This document shows, piece after piece, positions 7,931 to 15,650 of a stretch of DNA of 64,000 nt (positions are counted from its first letter, which is position 1; each line of letters begins with the position of its first letter). The translations under genes were made by a program, and so were the position numbers. The stretch comes from Halogeometricum pallidum JCM 14848 (GTDB taxonomy: Archaea > Halobacteriota > Halobacteria > Halobacteriales > Haloferacaceae), in the NCBI RefSeq assembly GCF_000337095.1, contig NZ_AOIV01000038.1:18652-82651 (forward strand), in the 5' to 3' direction. The notes under the pieces are model-generated. The model ran no database searches and was not told the origin of the DNA. It worked only from the letters and a program-made list of their open reading frames with translations.

Positions 7931-8443
7931 TTAATCACTCTCCCTACCAGCCAGTTTCGCCTTCGTGTACGCCTTCAACCCTCCCTGTTCGACGAGCGTC
8001 TGAAGGAACTCCGGGAGCGCCTCCGCATTGTACGTCTCGCCGGTTGTGTGGTTGTACACAACGCCTTCGCCGAGGTTCATGCATATCTCGTCTCCGTCGT
8101 CGATGATGCCTGCTTCGGGGCAGATGAGGACAGGCAATCCGAGATTGATCGCGTTTCGGAAGAAGATACGCGCAAACGACTGCGCGACGACACCGGCCAC
8201 GCCCGCTCCGACGAGCGAGAGGGGGGAGTGCTCCCGGGAGGACCCGCTCCCGAAGTTCTCTCCTGCGACGACGAAGTCGCCGGAGTCGACGTTTTCGGAG
8301 AACTCTGGTCTGAGGTCCTCGAACGCGTGCGTCGCCAGTTCGTCGGGATCCGAGGAGACGATGAACCGCGAAGGCGTAATCTGGTCGGTGTCGATGTCGT
8401 CGCCGAACACCCAGGCCCGTCCCGGTTCGCTGGGGTCGGTCAC
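7931..8443 (-). CDS. LeuD-type small subunit of an aconitase-family (de)hydratase
   Basis: This 170-residue protein matches the isopropylmalate/homoaconitate dehydratase small-subunit fold. It starts with WVFGDDIDTDQITPSRF, the segment that determines substrate in LeuD proteins. It also has ENFGSGSSREHSP (the swivel-domain active-site Ser-Arg motif) and FARIFFRNAINLGLPVL. Its start overlaps the large-subunit stop by 4 bases, so the two form one heterodimer. The context of CoA transferase, lyase and amidohydrolase argues against leucine synthesis. A role in hydrating a maleate- or citraconate-like diacid is inferred. A 270-base stretch downstream (7659-7930) has no gene. Confidence 0.92.
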   Translation of the reverse strand: MTDPSEPGRAWVFGDDIDTDQITPSRFIVSSDPDELATHAFEDLRPEFSENVDSGDFVVAGENFGSGSSREHSPLSLVGAGVAGVVAQSFARIFFRNAINLGLPVLICPEAGIIDDGDEICMNLGEGVVYNHTTGETYNAEALPEFLQTLVEQGGLKAYTKAKLAGRESD

Positions 8444-9753
8444 GCCTCCACCTCCGCGAGGATGGTGTCGTCGTAGCGTTTGGTCTCAATACGTCGCGGG
8501 TCGGTAATCTCGCCGTAGAGCGCACTCGCTCCCACTGTCGCCGGACTGGCGAGATAGACGTGCGAATCCATCGACCCCTCACGGCCGGCGAAATTACGGT
8601 TCGCCGTCGCGAGGCAGACGTCGCCGTCGCCGAGGACGCCCTGATGATAACCCGCGCACGGGCCGCATCCCGCGCTCTGGATGACCGCGCCGGCGTCGGT
8701 CAACGTCTCGAAGACGCCCGTCTTCAGCATGTGTCGGTAGACGGACCCCGACGCGGGAACGACGACCATGCGGACGTTCGGTGCGAGTTCCTCCCCTTCC
8801 AAGACGTCGGCGACCAGTTTGATGTCCTCGTACCGCCCGTTCGTGCAGGTGCCGACGAACAGTTGGTCTATCTCCGTCCCCTCGACTTCGGTCACGTCGA
8901 CGGCGTTCTCGGGGTTCGACGGCTTCGACACCTGCGGTGCGAGGTCCGCGGCGCGGTAGGTGTGCACCTCGTCGTAGGTCGCGTCGTCGTCCGAGCGGAG
9001 ACTCGGATCGATATCGACCGCCCGGCCCGTCTGTCGTTCGAGATACTCGGCGGTGCGGTCGTCAGGTTCGACGTAACCCGCCTTGCCGCCCATCTCGATA
9101 GCCATGTTCGCGAGGACGAGACGCTCGTGTATCGGCAGCGATTCGATTGCCGACCCGGCGTACTCCGCAGTTTCGTACGTACAACCGGCGAATCCCACGT
9201 CTCCGATGAACTTCAGGACGAGGTCTTTCGCGTAAACGCCGTCCGGGAGGTCACCGTTCACCTCGAAGCGAATCGTCTCGGGAACGCGGAACCAGAGTTC
9301 GCCCGTCGCTAACGCGGTTCCGAGGTCGCTGGACCCGACGCCCGTTCCGAACGCGCCGATTCCACCGTACGTCGTCGAGTGTGAGTCCGCTCCGACGACC
9401 AGGTCGCCGGGTCCGACGAACCCTTCCTCGACGAGGACGGCGTGACAGATACCGTCTCCGACCTCGAATTGGTGCGCTCCGTGTTCGGCGGCGAACCGAC
9501 GGAGGGCGTTGTGATTGTTCGCCGCCTCGACGCCGTCTGCGGGGGCGTGGTGGTCGATTGTCAGCACCGTCCGGTCGGGTGCGAACAGCGTCGCGTCCTC
9601 GCCCGTCACCTCGTAGAACGTCTCGAAGGCGAGCGGTCCGGTGATATCGTGGGCCATCGCGACGTCCACCGCCGCTTCGACGTACGCACCTGCGCGGACG
9701 TCCTCGCCCGCCTTCGCGGAGAGTAATTTCTCCGAGAACGTCTTTCCTGTCAT
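8440..9753 (-). CDS. LeuC-type large subunit of an aconitase-family (de)hydratase
   Basis: This 437-residue protein has the three 4Fe-4S cysteines in VGTCTNGR and SAGCGPCAGYHQG, plus family segments TIDHHAPA, GADSHSTTYGG and NRNFAGREGS. The length matches the archaeal LeuC/HacA type (about 420-430 residues), not full aconitase. It pairs with the downstream small subunit. Relatives handle isopropylmalate, homoaconitate, citraconate/citramalate or 2,3-dimethylmalate, all reversible additions of water to a substituted maleate. The neighbours favour a catabolic diacid. The upstream lyase gene ends 42 bases away on the same strand. Confidence 0.93.
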   Translation of the reverse strand: MTGKTFSEKLLSAKAGEDVRAGAYVEAAVDVAMAHDITGPLAFETFYEVTGEDATLFAPDRTVLTIDHHAPADGVEAANNHNALRRFAAEHGAHQFEVGDGICHAVLVEEGFVGPGDLVVGADSHSTTYGGIGAFGTGVGSSDLGTALATGELWFRVPETIRFEVNGDLPDGVYAKDLVLKFIGDVGFAGCTYETAEYAGSAIESLPIHERLVLANMAIEMGGKAGYVEPDDRTAEYLERQTGRAVDIDPSLRSDDDATYDEVHTYRAADLAPQVSKPSNPENAVDVTEVEGTEIDQLFVGTCTNGRYEDIKLVADVLEGEELAPNVRMVVVPASGSVYRHMLKTGVFETLTDAGAVIQSAGCGPCAGYHQGVLGDGDVCLATANRNFAGREGSMDSHVYLASPATVGASALYGEITDPRRIETKRYDDTILAEVEA

Positions 9754-9795
9754 CGCTCAACCTCCGAGGCCGACGCTGAAAACGTCGTCGGGCGT

Positions 9796-10761
9796 TCAGA
9801 CATCGTTGTCACCTTCGTCTCTCTCGACTGTTTCGAGCACGCGTTCGACGGTACCGCCCGCGAGGACGTGACTCGGCGTTCCGAGTCCGAGTCGCTCGGC
9901 AACGTCGTGGGCGACGGACTCGACCCGACCGAAGTTCGCCCCGTTCGGTACGCCCATCCGGTCGAGCATCTGCACCAGGTCCTCGGTCGGCGTGTTGCCG
10001 ACGCCGGAGAGGTCGCCGGGCAGGACGACGCCGCCGCCCAGCCCACAGACCGAGGCGTCGAAGCGGTCGACGCCGACGGTCATCGCGGCCAACGTGTTCG
10101 CCAGACTCATCCCGTTCGTGTCGTGGAGGTGAAGCCCGACGTCCAGGTCGGGGTGCTTCGAGAGCACCCGCCCGAACGCCTCCGACACCTCGACGGGGTT
10201 CGCGAGACCCATCGTCGTCGCCAGCGTCACCTCGTCGACGCCGGCATCGACGACGCGGTCCACGATGGACAGCGTTTCTTCGCGGTCGATAGCACCCTCG
10301 TACGGGCAGTAGAAGCTCGTTCCGATGCCGGCTTCCACGTCGACGCCGTGGTCGTGCGCGTGGGCGACGATATCCTCGACCTCTGTGAGCACCTCCGTTC
10401 TCGTCCGGTTCTGGTTCTTCTTCGTGTACGTCTCGCTCACCGTCACCAGCGCGTTCACCTTGTCGACGCCGGCATCTATCGCCCGTTCCGCGCCGACGAG
10501 ATTCGGGACGAGCGCCCGGTAGGTCACGTCGTCGCGACGCTCGATTCGCGCGGCCACCTCGTCAGCGTCGCGGAGGGTCGGCACCGCCTTGGGGTGCGTG
10601 AACGACGTGAACTCCACCTCGTCGACGCCGGTGGTCGACAGCGCGTCGATTATCTCCACCTTCTCGTCGGTGGGGACGAACTCGTCGAGTCGCTGGAACC
10701 CGTCGCGCGGGAGCATCTCGACGAGGTGGACGCGGTTCGGCAAGTCGTCAACGAGGCTCAT
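9796..10761 (-). CDS. HMG-CoA-lyase-type (HMGL-like) enzyme
   Basis: This 321-residue TIM-barrel protein carries VEMLPRDGFQ near the N-terminus (family PRDGLQ), HLHDTNG (metal-binding His pair) and CGLGGG near residue 235. These are the signature sites of hydroxymethylglutaryl-CoA lyase. It lacks the extra regulatory domain of isopropylmalate or citramalate synthase, so cleavage is more likely than condensation. HMGL-type lyases split 3-hydroxyacyl-CoAs with a tertiary hydroxyl into an acyl-CoA and a ketoacid. It overlaps the CoA-transferase gene by 4 bases, which suggests that the transferase makes its substrate. Confidence 0.9.
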   Translation of the reverse strand: MSLVDDLPNRVHLVEMLPRDGFQRLDEFVPTDEKVEIIDALSTTGVDEVEFTSFTHPKAVPTLRDADEVAARIERRDDVTYRALVPNLVGAERAIDAGVDKVNALVTVSETYTKKNQNRTRTEVLTEVEDIVAHAHDHGVDVEAGIGTSFYCPYEGAIDREETLSIVDRVVDAGVDEVTLATTMGLANPVEVSEAFGRVLSKHPDLDVGLHLHDTNGMSLANTLAAMTVGVDRFDASVCGLGGGVVLPGDLSGVGNTPTEDLVQMLDRMGVPNGANFGRVESVAHDVAERLGLGTPSHVLAGGTVERVLETVERDEGDNDV

Positions 10762-11963
10762 ACGACCCCCTCGGATTCGAGGTCTGCGAGCGTCGACTCG
10801 TCGTAGTCGAGTCGCTCACGGTACACCTCGTCGTTGTGTTCGCCGAGTCGTGGCCCGAGATGCCTGACCTTTCCCGGTGTCGCCGAGAACTTCGGGAAGA
10901 CGTTCTGTACCGTCGCCTCGCCGAGTTCCGGGTCCGGGACGTTGATGTACGCCTCGCGCGCGGCGTAGTGTTCGTCTTCGAGGATGTCCGCGACGTTGTA
11001 GACGGGGCCGATGGTGGCATCCGCCTCCTCGAACGCCGATAACACCTCCTCGCGGGTGTGATTGTTCATCCAGTCTTGGATGATGGCATCGAGTTCGTCC
11101 ACGTGCTCCAGTCGCGCCTCGTTCGTCTCGAAGCGCGGGTCGTCCTTTAGGTCCGGTCTGTCGATGGCATCGAACGTCCGCATCGCCAGCGGTTGTGCGC
11201 TGGCCGAGATAGCCACCCAGCGGTCGTCGCCCGTTCGGTAGACGTTCCGCGGGGCGGAGGACGACGAGCGATTGCCTCCCCGTTCTTCCACCTCACCGAG
11301 TTGGTCGTACCGAAGCGGTTGCGGACCGAGCAGGCTGAATATCGGTTCGATGAGGCTCGTGTCGATGTACTGACCGCCGCCGCCGCTCACGTCGCGGTGA
11401 TAGAGCGCGAACATGATGGCGAACGTCGAGAACAGTGCCGCGACGCTGTCTGCCAGCCCCGTCGGCGGCAGAAGCGGCGGCCTGTCCGGGAAGCCGTTGA
11501 GGTGGGCGAATCCCGACATCGCCTCCGCGAGCGTTCCGAATCCCGGCCGTTTCGCGTACGGGCCGTCCTGTCCGAACCCCGACATCCGCAGCATCACGAG
11601 GCCGTCGTTCACGTCTGAGAGATGCTCCCACCCGACGCCCCAGCGTTCCAGTGTCCCGGGTCGGAAGTTCTCGATCAGCACGTCCGCCTCGCGCACGAGG
11701 TCCTCGAACACTGCCCCGCCCTCGTCAGTGGAGATGTTCAGCGTGACGCTCAGTTTGTTCCGCGAGAGATATTTGTGCCAGAGGCCGACGCCGTCCTTCT
11801 GGGGTCCGAACTCTCGGATATGGTCGCCGAACTCGGGGTGCTCTATCTTGATGACCGTCGCTCCGAAGTCGGCGAGAAACCGACCCACGGTCGGTCCGGA
11901 TATCATCGACCCCGCTTCGAGGACGACGAGTTCGGAGAGCGGTCCGTTGGTTTCGTCAGTCAT
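10758..11963 (-). CDS. Class III (CaiB/BaiF) CoA transferase
   Basis: This 401-residue protein has the family hallmarks: LVVLEAGSMISGPTVGRFLAD at the N-terminus, then DFGATVIKIEHPEFGD containing the expected catalytic-loop Asp region, LSRNKLSVTLN, VLIENFRPGTLERWG, RMSGFGQDGPY, and a C-terminal half ending in LGPRLGEHNDEVY. Members move CoA between carboxylic acids (formyl, succinyl, carnitine, citramalate, itaconate). It is translationally coupled to the HMGL-like lyase and followed by the LeuCD pair. This fits activation of a hydroxydiacid before C-C cleavage. A 54-base gap separates it from the amidohydrolase gene upstream. Confidence 0.93.
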   Translation of the reverse strand: MTDETNGPLSELVVLEAGSMISGPTVGRFLADFGATVIKIEHPEFGDHIREFGPQKDGVGLWHKYLSRNKLSVTLNISTDEGGAVFEDLVREADVLIENFRPGTLERWGVGWEHLSDVNDGLVMLRMSGFGQDGPYAKRPGFGTLAEAMSGFAHLNGFPDRPPLLPPTGLADSVAALFSTFAIMFALYHRDVSGGGGQYIDTSLIEPIFSLLGPQPLRYDQLGEVEERGGNRSSSSAPRNVYRTGDDRWVAISASAQPLAMRTFDAIDRPDLKDDPRFETNEARLEHVDELDAIIQDWMNNHTREEVLSAFEEADATIGPVYNVADILEDEHYAAREAYINVPDPELGEATVQNVFPKFSATPGKVRHLGPRLGEHNDEVYRERLDYDESTLADLESEGVV

Positions 11964-12017
11964 TGTATCATTCGTTGTCGTTATCTTGGTGCGTTCGTTC
12001 GCTTCTGTTCGACTCCG

Positions 12018-13418
12018 CTACACCGGTCGGTCGACGTGCGTGCCGTACCCGCGTTCACCGACTATCTCCCCCTCGTCGAACGCGAGGCGGCCCTTCACTA
12101 TCGTCTGCGTGGGCCACCCGGTCACCTCGCGACCCTCGTACGGCGAGTAACCCGAGACGCTGTGGAGCAGTTCCGGTGTGACCGTCTTCGTCTCGTCTAC
12201 ATCGACCACGGCGAGATCCGCGTCGCTGCCGACTCTGACCGTTCCCTTCTTGGGGTAGAGGTTGAACGCCTTCGCCGCGTTCGTGCTGGTCACCTCGACG
12301 GCGCGTTCCAGCGAGATGCGACCCTCGTTCACCCCCTCCGACAGTATCAGCGGCAGCATCACCGGCGTCGAGGGGAATCCCAAGAGACTGTCGCGGATGC
12401 CGTCGCCGAACTTCTCCTCCGCGAGGTTCGCGCAGTGGTCCGTACCGATACAGGAGATAGTGCCGTCCGCGAGACGCTTCCACAATGTCTCTTGATCGTC
12501 TGCCGACCGTACGGGCGGGTTCACCTTCATCCGCTCGTCGCACTCTTCGGTCGTCAGCGTGAGGTAGTGAATACACGTCTCGCCCCACGACTCGTAGCCG
12601 GCGTCGTGGAGGCGGGCGAGTTCGTCGGCCGTCTCGCCCGAGGAGATGTGGACGGCGTAGAATCGGTCGTCGTAGCCGTGGACCTTGGCCAGTGACGCCC
12701 CGGCGACCATGCTCTGCGTCTCGGCGTAACCGGGGAACTCCTCGACCATCACTTCGTAGCCCTCCTCGGTGTCCGCCTCGGTGTCGTCGGATTCGGAGGT
12801 GAGGTAGACGTTACCGCCCGCCAGCGCGTTCGTTATCTCGACGTTCTCGGAGTGGTAGCCGAGCGTCGTCGGCACGTCCTGTTCCGCGAGCGTTCGGACG
12901 AACGCGTCGCCGAAGTCGTCCTTCATGTCGCAGTCGACGCCGAACTTCTCGCGGGCGGCGTATTTGTAGTTCATGTACCACTTGAACGTCGTGATACCGA
13001 ACTCCTCGATTATCGAGGGGATTTCCTCGACGTGTTCCATCGAGAGCAGGCCCAACGAGAAGAAGTAGTCGTGGTAGTAGTTCTCCTCGGCCTCCTCGAA
13101 GTACGACGGCATCACCTCGGCGTACGCGCCGGGGCGGCGGAAGTAGTTCCCGATGGTCGTGATGCCGCCGACGAGGTCCGATTTCGACTCAGACTCGGCG
13201 TCGGCGTCGAGGCCGCGGTAGATGCCGTGGTGGGTGTGCGGGTCGATTGCTCCCGGCAGGACGTGTTTCCCGCTCGCGTCGATTTCGGTCGCTCCGGGGA
13301 GCGTCCCCGGCGCGCCGACCGCCGCGATCGTCTCACCGTCTGCAGCGACGTCGGCCTCGAACGTTCCGTGTTCGGGCGTGACGACGGTTCCGCCTTTGAC
13401 GACGAGGTCGTACGTCAT
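12018..13418 (-). CDS. Dihydropyrimidinase/hydantoinase-type cyclic amidohydrolase
   Basis: A protein of 466 residues. ATG 13418 was chosen over a longer open frame because family homology begins at MTYDLVVKGG and the ATGA overlap with the upstream amidase stop is typical here. It has the amidohydrolase metal site: DPHTHHG (His61, His63), the Lys of TFKWYMNYK expected to be carboxylated, GYHSENV, AVHISSG and GTDHCAN. Family members open dihydropyrimidines, hydantoins or cyclic imides by hydrolysing an amide bond. Residues 210-240 hold an acidic insert. With the amidase encoded just upstream it could open a ring and hand over a half-amide. The real substrate is unknown. Confidence 0.9.
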   Translation of the reverse strand: MTYDLVVKGGTVVTPEHGTFEADVAADGETIAAVGAPGTLPGATEIDASGKHVLPGAIDPHTHHGIYRGLDADAESESKSDLVGGITTIGNYFRRPGAYAEVMPSYFEEAEENYYHDYFFSLGLLSMEHVEEIPSIIEEFGITTFKWYMNYKYAAREKFGVDCDMKDDFGDAFVRTLAEQDVPTTLGYHSENVEITNALAGGNVYLTSESDDTEADTEEGYEVMVEEFPGYAETQSMVAGASLAKVHGYDDRFYAVHISSGETADELARLHDAGYESWGETCIHYLTLTTEECDERMKVNPPVRSADDQETLWKRLADGTISCIGTDHCANLAEEKFGDGIRDSLLGFPSTPVMLPLILSEGVNEGRISLERAVEVTSTNAAKAFNLYPKKGTVRVGSDADLAVVDVDETKTVTPELLHSVSGYSPYEGREVTGWPTQTIVKGRLAFDEGEIVGERGYGTHVDRPV

Positions 13419-14074
13419 AGCGTTTCGACCCACTCTCTGACCTCTTCGGCTTCCAGCACTTCGGCATACTTCATCCAGAGGTCCAACAGTCCGATCTTGT
13501 GCGAAGCCTCGATGCGGTCGAAGATGCACTCCTGCGGCAGAGCGACGCTGAGTCCGTTCTGCTTGGCGTCGACGGCTGTCGCCCGGACGCACCCGCTGGT
13601 CGAGTTGCCGACGATGATCACGGAGTCGTGTCCGCCGCGAACCAGACGCGACAGGAGGTCGGTCCCGTAGAACGCCGACGCGTAGGACTTGTCGACAACC
13701 GTCTCGCCCGGTTCAGGGGCGACGGGTTCGACGATGTCCAAGTCGGGGTGGTCGGGGTCGTCGTAACTGGACGGGACGACGCGGGTGTACGTCACGGGCA
13801 CGTCGTTCTCGCGCGCGAAGTCGAGGAACGGTTCGATGTGGTCGATGGCGTTCCACGCCACCTCGCCCATGGCGGTGCGGTACTCCTCGATAGCGTCGAG
13901 GATGGGGACGTCTTCGCCGACGATGAGTCGCTGCATGTCGATGACGAGTACCATCGGATTCTCGCCCATCCCGCGCGACTCCCACGACGAGGCGCCCTCC
14001 TTGTCGTATCCGGCCTTCTCGATGACCTGCTCGTCCCTCTCGGAGAGCAGGTCCTCCCAGATGCGTTCTGTCAT
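13415..14074 (-). CDS. Isochorismatase-family cysteine amidohydrolase (N-carbamoylsarcosine amidase type)
   Basis: A protein of about 219 residues from ATG 14074; an ATG 12 codons earlier is possible. The catalytic triad of the family is visible: Asp in VLVIDMQR, Lys in VVDKSYASAF and Cys in NSTSGCVRATA. The SGCVRAT form resembles N-carbamoylsarcosine amidohydrolase, maleamate amidase and ureidoacrylate hydrolase rather than nicotinamidase. It would release ammonia (or carbamate) from an open-chain amide. The 4-base overlap with the ring-opening amidohydrolase gene strongly suggests consecutive steps. The gap of 73 bases to the upstream luciferase-like gene may carry a second promoter. Confidence 0.9.
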   Translation of the reverse strand: MTERIWEDLLSERDEQVIEKAGYDKEGASSWESRGMGENPMVLVIDMQRLIVGEDVPILDAIEEYRTAMGEVAWNAIDHIEPFLDFARENDVPVTYTRVVPSSYDDPDHPDLDIVEPVAPEPGETVVDKSYASAFYGTDLLSRLVRGGHDSVIIVGNSTSGCVRATAVDAKQNGLSVALPQECIFDRIEASHKIGLLDLWMKYAEVLEAEEVREWVETL

Positions 14075-14147
14075 AACTCGGTTTGATAGGGATCCGTTGG
14101 CAGGTAGCATAAAAGTACGGCACGGGTGAACGTGGCGTGCGGACAGG

Positions 14148-15125
14148 TCAGGGGGCGAACGTCTCTAGCGTCCGCTCTATCCACGCGGCGTCGACACCGC
14201 CCGGTGCGCGGACCACGGGGAGGTCGACACCCATCTCGCGGATCGCTTCGAGCGAGTCGCGAGCCGCGGCGGGCGTTCCGACGATGGCGACTCGGTCGAG
14301 GAACGCGTCGGAAACCTCCTTGGTTCCCGCCTCCGCCGTCGGCGCATCGCACACCGCGGTCACGTCGTCTTCGAGGCCGGCTTCCGCCGCGACCCGACCG
14401 TAGTAGCCGGGGACGTCTCGCAAGTAGGAGGCGACGTGCTCCGCCGCGGCACGGCGGGCGACCGTGGGGTCTTCGTGGACCGAAGTGAGGACGTACATCG
14501 CGACGTCGACATCCGAGACGTTCCGCCCGGCCCGTTCGGCGCCGGTTCGGAGCCACGATTTCGCCTCCTCGAACCGGTCACTCGGGTAGAGGTTAGGCAC
14601 CCATCCGTCCGCGACCTGCCCGGTGAGGCGGACGTTCGACGGACCGAGCGCCCCGTTGTATATCGGAATCTCCTCGCGGACTGGTTCGAAGGCGTCCCAG
14701 AAACTCGTTCGTTCGGGGCTATAGAACTCCCCCTCGAATGAGGAGGCATCGCCGCACAGATAGCGTCGGACGAGTTCGACGTACTCGTGTAATCGGAGAA
14801 GCGGTCGCTCGAACGGGAGGCCGTGGAACGTCTCGACGACGCCGGGGTGGGCGACGCCGAGGCCGAGAATCGCGCGGCCGTCCGAGTGCTCGTCGAGCGT
14901 TGCTGCGGCGGCCGCCAGCGTCGCCGGCGTCCGGCCGAACACGTTGACGATGCCCGTCGCCAGTCCCACTGAATCCGTATGGACGGCCCACCGCTCCAAC
15001 TTTCCGAACGCCGTCTTCCCTTGCCCCTCGGCGGCCCAGACAGACTCGTAGCCGAGGTCCTCCGCGCGAACGACGAGCGACGGGTCGTCCCGGAGTGCGA
15101 ACAGAACCGCCGTTCGGTCGCTCAT
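14148..15125 (-). CDS. Luciferase-like (LLM) F420/flavin-dependent oxidoreductase
   Basis: A protein of 325 residues. ATG 15125 overlaps the SnoaL-gene stop by 4 bases; the longer open frame upstream is out-of-family Arg-rich sequence. The barrel shows AEDLGYESVWAAE, GLATGIVNVFGRTP, GRAILGLGVAHPGVVE and VADGWVPN, typical of the bacterial luciferase superfamily branch that includes F420-dependent methylene-H4MPT reductase and F420-dependent dehydrogenases. Haloarchaea make F420. In this operon it may oxidise or reduce the ring before hydrolysis. In the Rut pyrimidine pathway a luciferase-like RutA also works next to an isochorismatase-type RutB. Confidence 0.88.
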   Translation of the reverse strand: MSDRTAVLFALRDDPSLVVRAEDLGYESVWAAEGQGKTAFGKLERWAVHTDSVGLATGIVNVFGRTPATLAAAAATLDEHSDGRAILGLGVAHPGVVETFHGLPFERPLLRLHEYVELVRRYLCGDASSFEGEFYSPERTSFWDAFEPVREEIPIYNGALGPSNVRLTGQVADGWVPNLYPSDRFEEAKSWLRTGAERAGRNVSDVDVAMYVLTSVHEDPTVARRAAAEHVASYLRDVPGYYGRVAAEAGLEDDVTAVCDAPTAEAGTKEVSDAFLDRVAIVGTPAAARDSLEAIREMGVDLPVVRAPGGVDAAWIERTLETFAP

Positions 15126-15520
15126 GGACTCTTCTCCGTCGCATCCGAACGGACGGGGACGACACCGTCGGCGGCGAGGTCGTTCCAGATATCGAGCCGC
15201 TGTATCTCTCCGTCCCGAATCTCGTACACGTCCGCGTACCGGACGCCCGAAAATTCCTCGCCGTCGTTGTCGACGCCGTACAGCGTTCCGAGACTGACGA
15301 CGTGCGGCCCCGCCTCTATCCAGCGGTCGAACTTCTTTGCCGCCCGCGCGTACCGGGGTGCGAGGAACGACAGGAACTCCGACGGCGCGTCCGGCCCTTC
15401 GAACCTCCCACCGGGAACCGTGATCACCGCATCCTCGGCGAACAGTTCGCCGACCGTCTCCCGGCGGTCGTCCGCCATCCGCTCGAAGAACTCCTCGACT
15501 ACCGCTCTCGGCGTGCGCAT
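15122..15520 (-). CDS. SnoaL/NTF2-like protein
   Basis: A small 132-residue alpha+beta protein. The N-terminal helix (VVEEFFERMADDRRET), the LFAEDAVITVPGG segment and the later YADVYEIRDGEIQRLDIWND strand pair are characteristic of SnoaL-like NTF2 folds. Such proteins act as isomerases, hydrolases or dehydratases, or as non-catalytic partners. It is the first gene of the minus-strand operon and overlaps the luciferase-like gene, so it may help that oxidoreductase. A leaderless promoter precedes it. Confidence 0.85.
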   Translation of the reverse strand: MRTPRAVVEEFFERMADDRRETVGELFAEDAVITVPGGRFEGPDAPSEFLSFLAPRYARAAKKFDRWIEAGPHVVSLGTLYGVDNDGEEFSGVRYADVYEIRDGEIQRLDIWNDLAADGVVPVRSDATEKSP

Positions 15521-15650
15521 GTCTCACGTGTGATGGCCACGCACATATACTGCTCTATCGGTGCTGACGGCACGGCGCGCGGCATCCCGAACTCGTTGCC
15601 TCGCTCGCCGACAACGGTAGGTTTACGACAGGTGTTGACTAGCACGGCTC
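15521..15650. promoter_or_regulatory. Divergent promoter region between the two catabolic arms
   Basis: The 130 bases separate two starts. For the minus arm, CACATATAC (15542-15550) lies centred about 27 bases upstream of ATG 15520. For the plus arm, TTTACGA (15622-15628) lies about 26 bases upstream of ATG 15651. TCAC-GT-GTGA at about 15523-15532 is a small inverted repeat touching the minus start and could be an operator. Both arms can therefore be controlled from one site. Confidence 0.55.

Noticed and set aside
8440..9753. Leucine biosynthesis assignment (leuC/leuD)
   Set aside because: The pair is embedded in a degradative operon with CoA transferase, lyase and amidohydrolases, and no leuA or leuB gene is nearby; only the protein family is certain.
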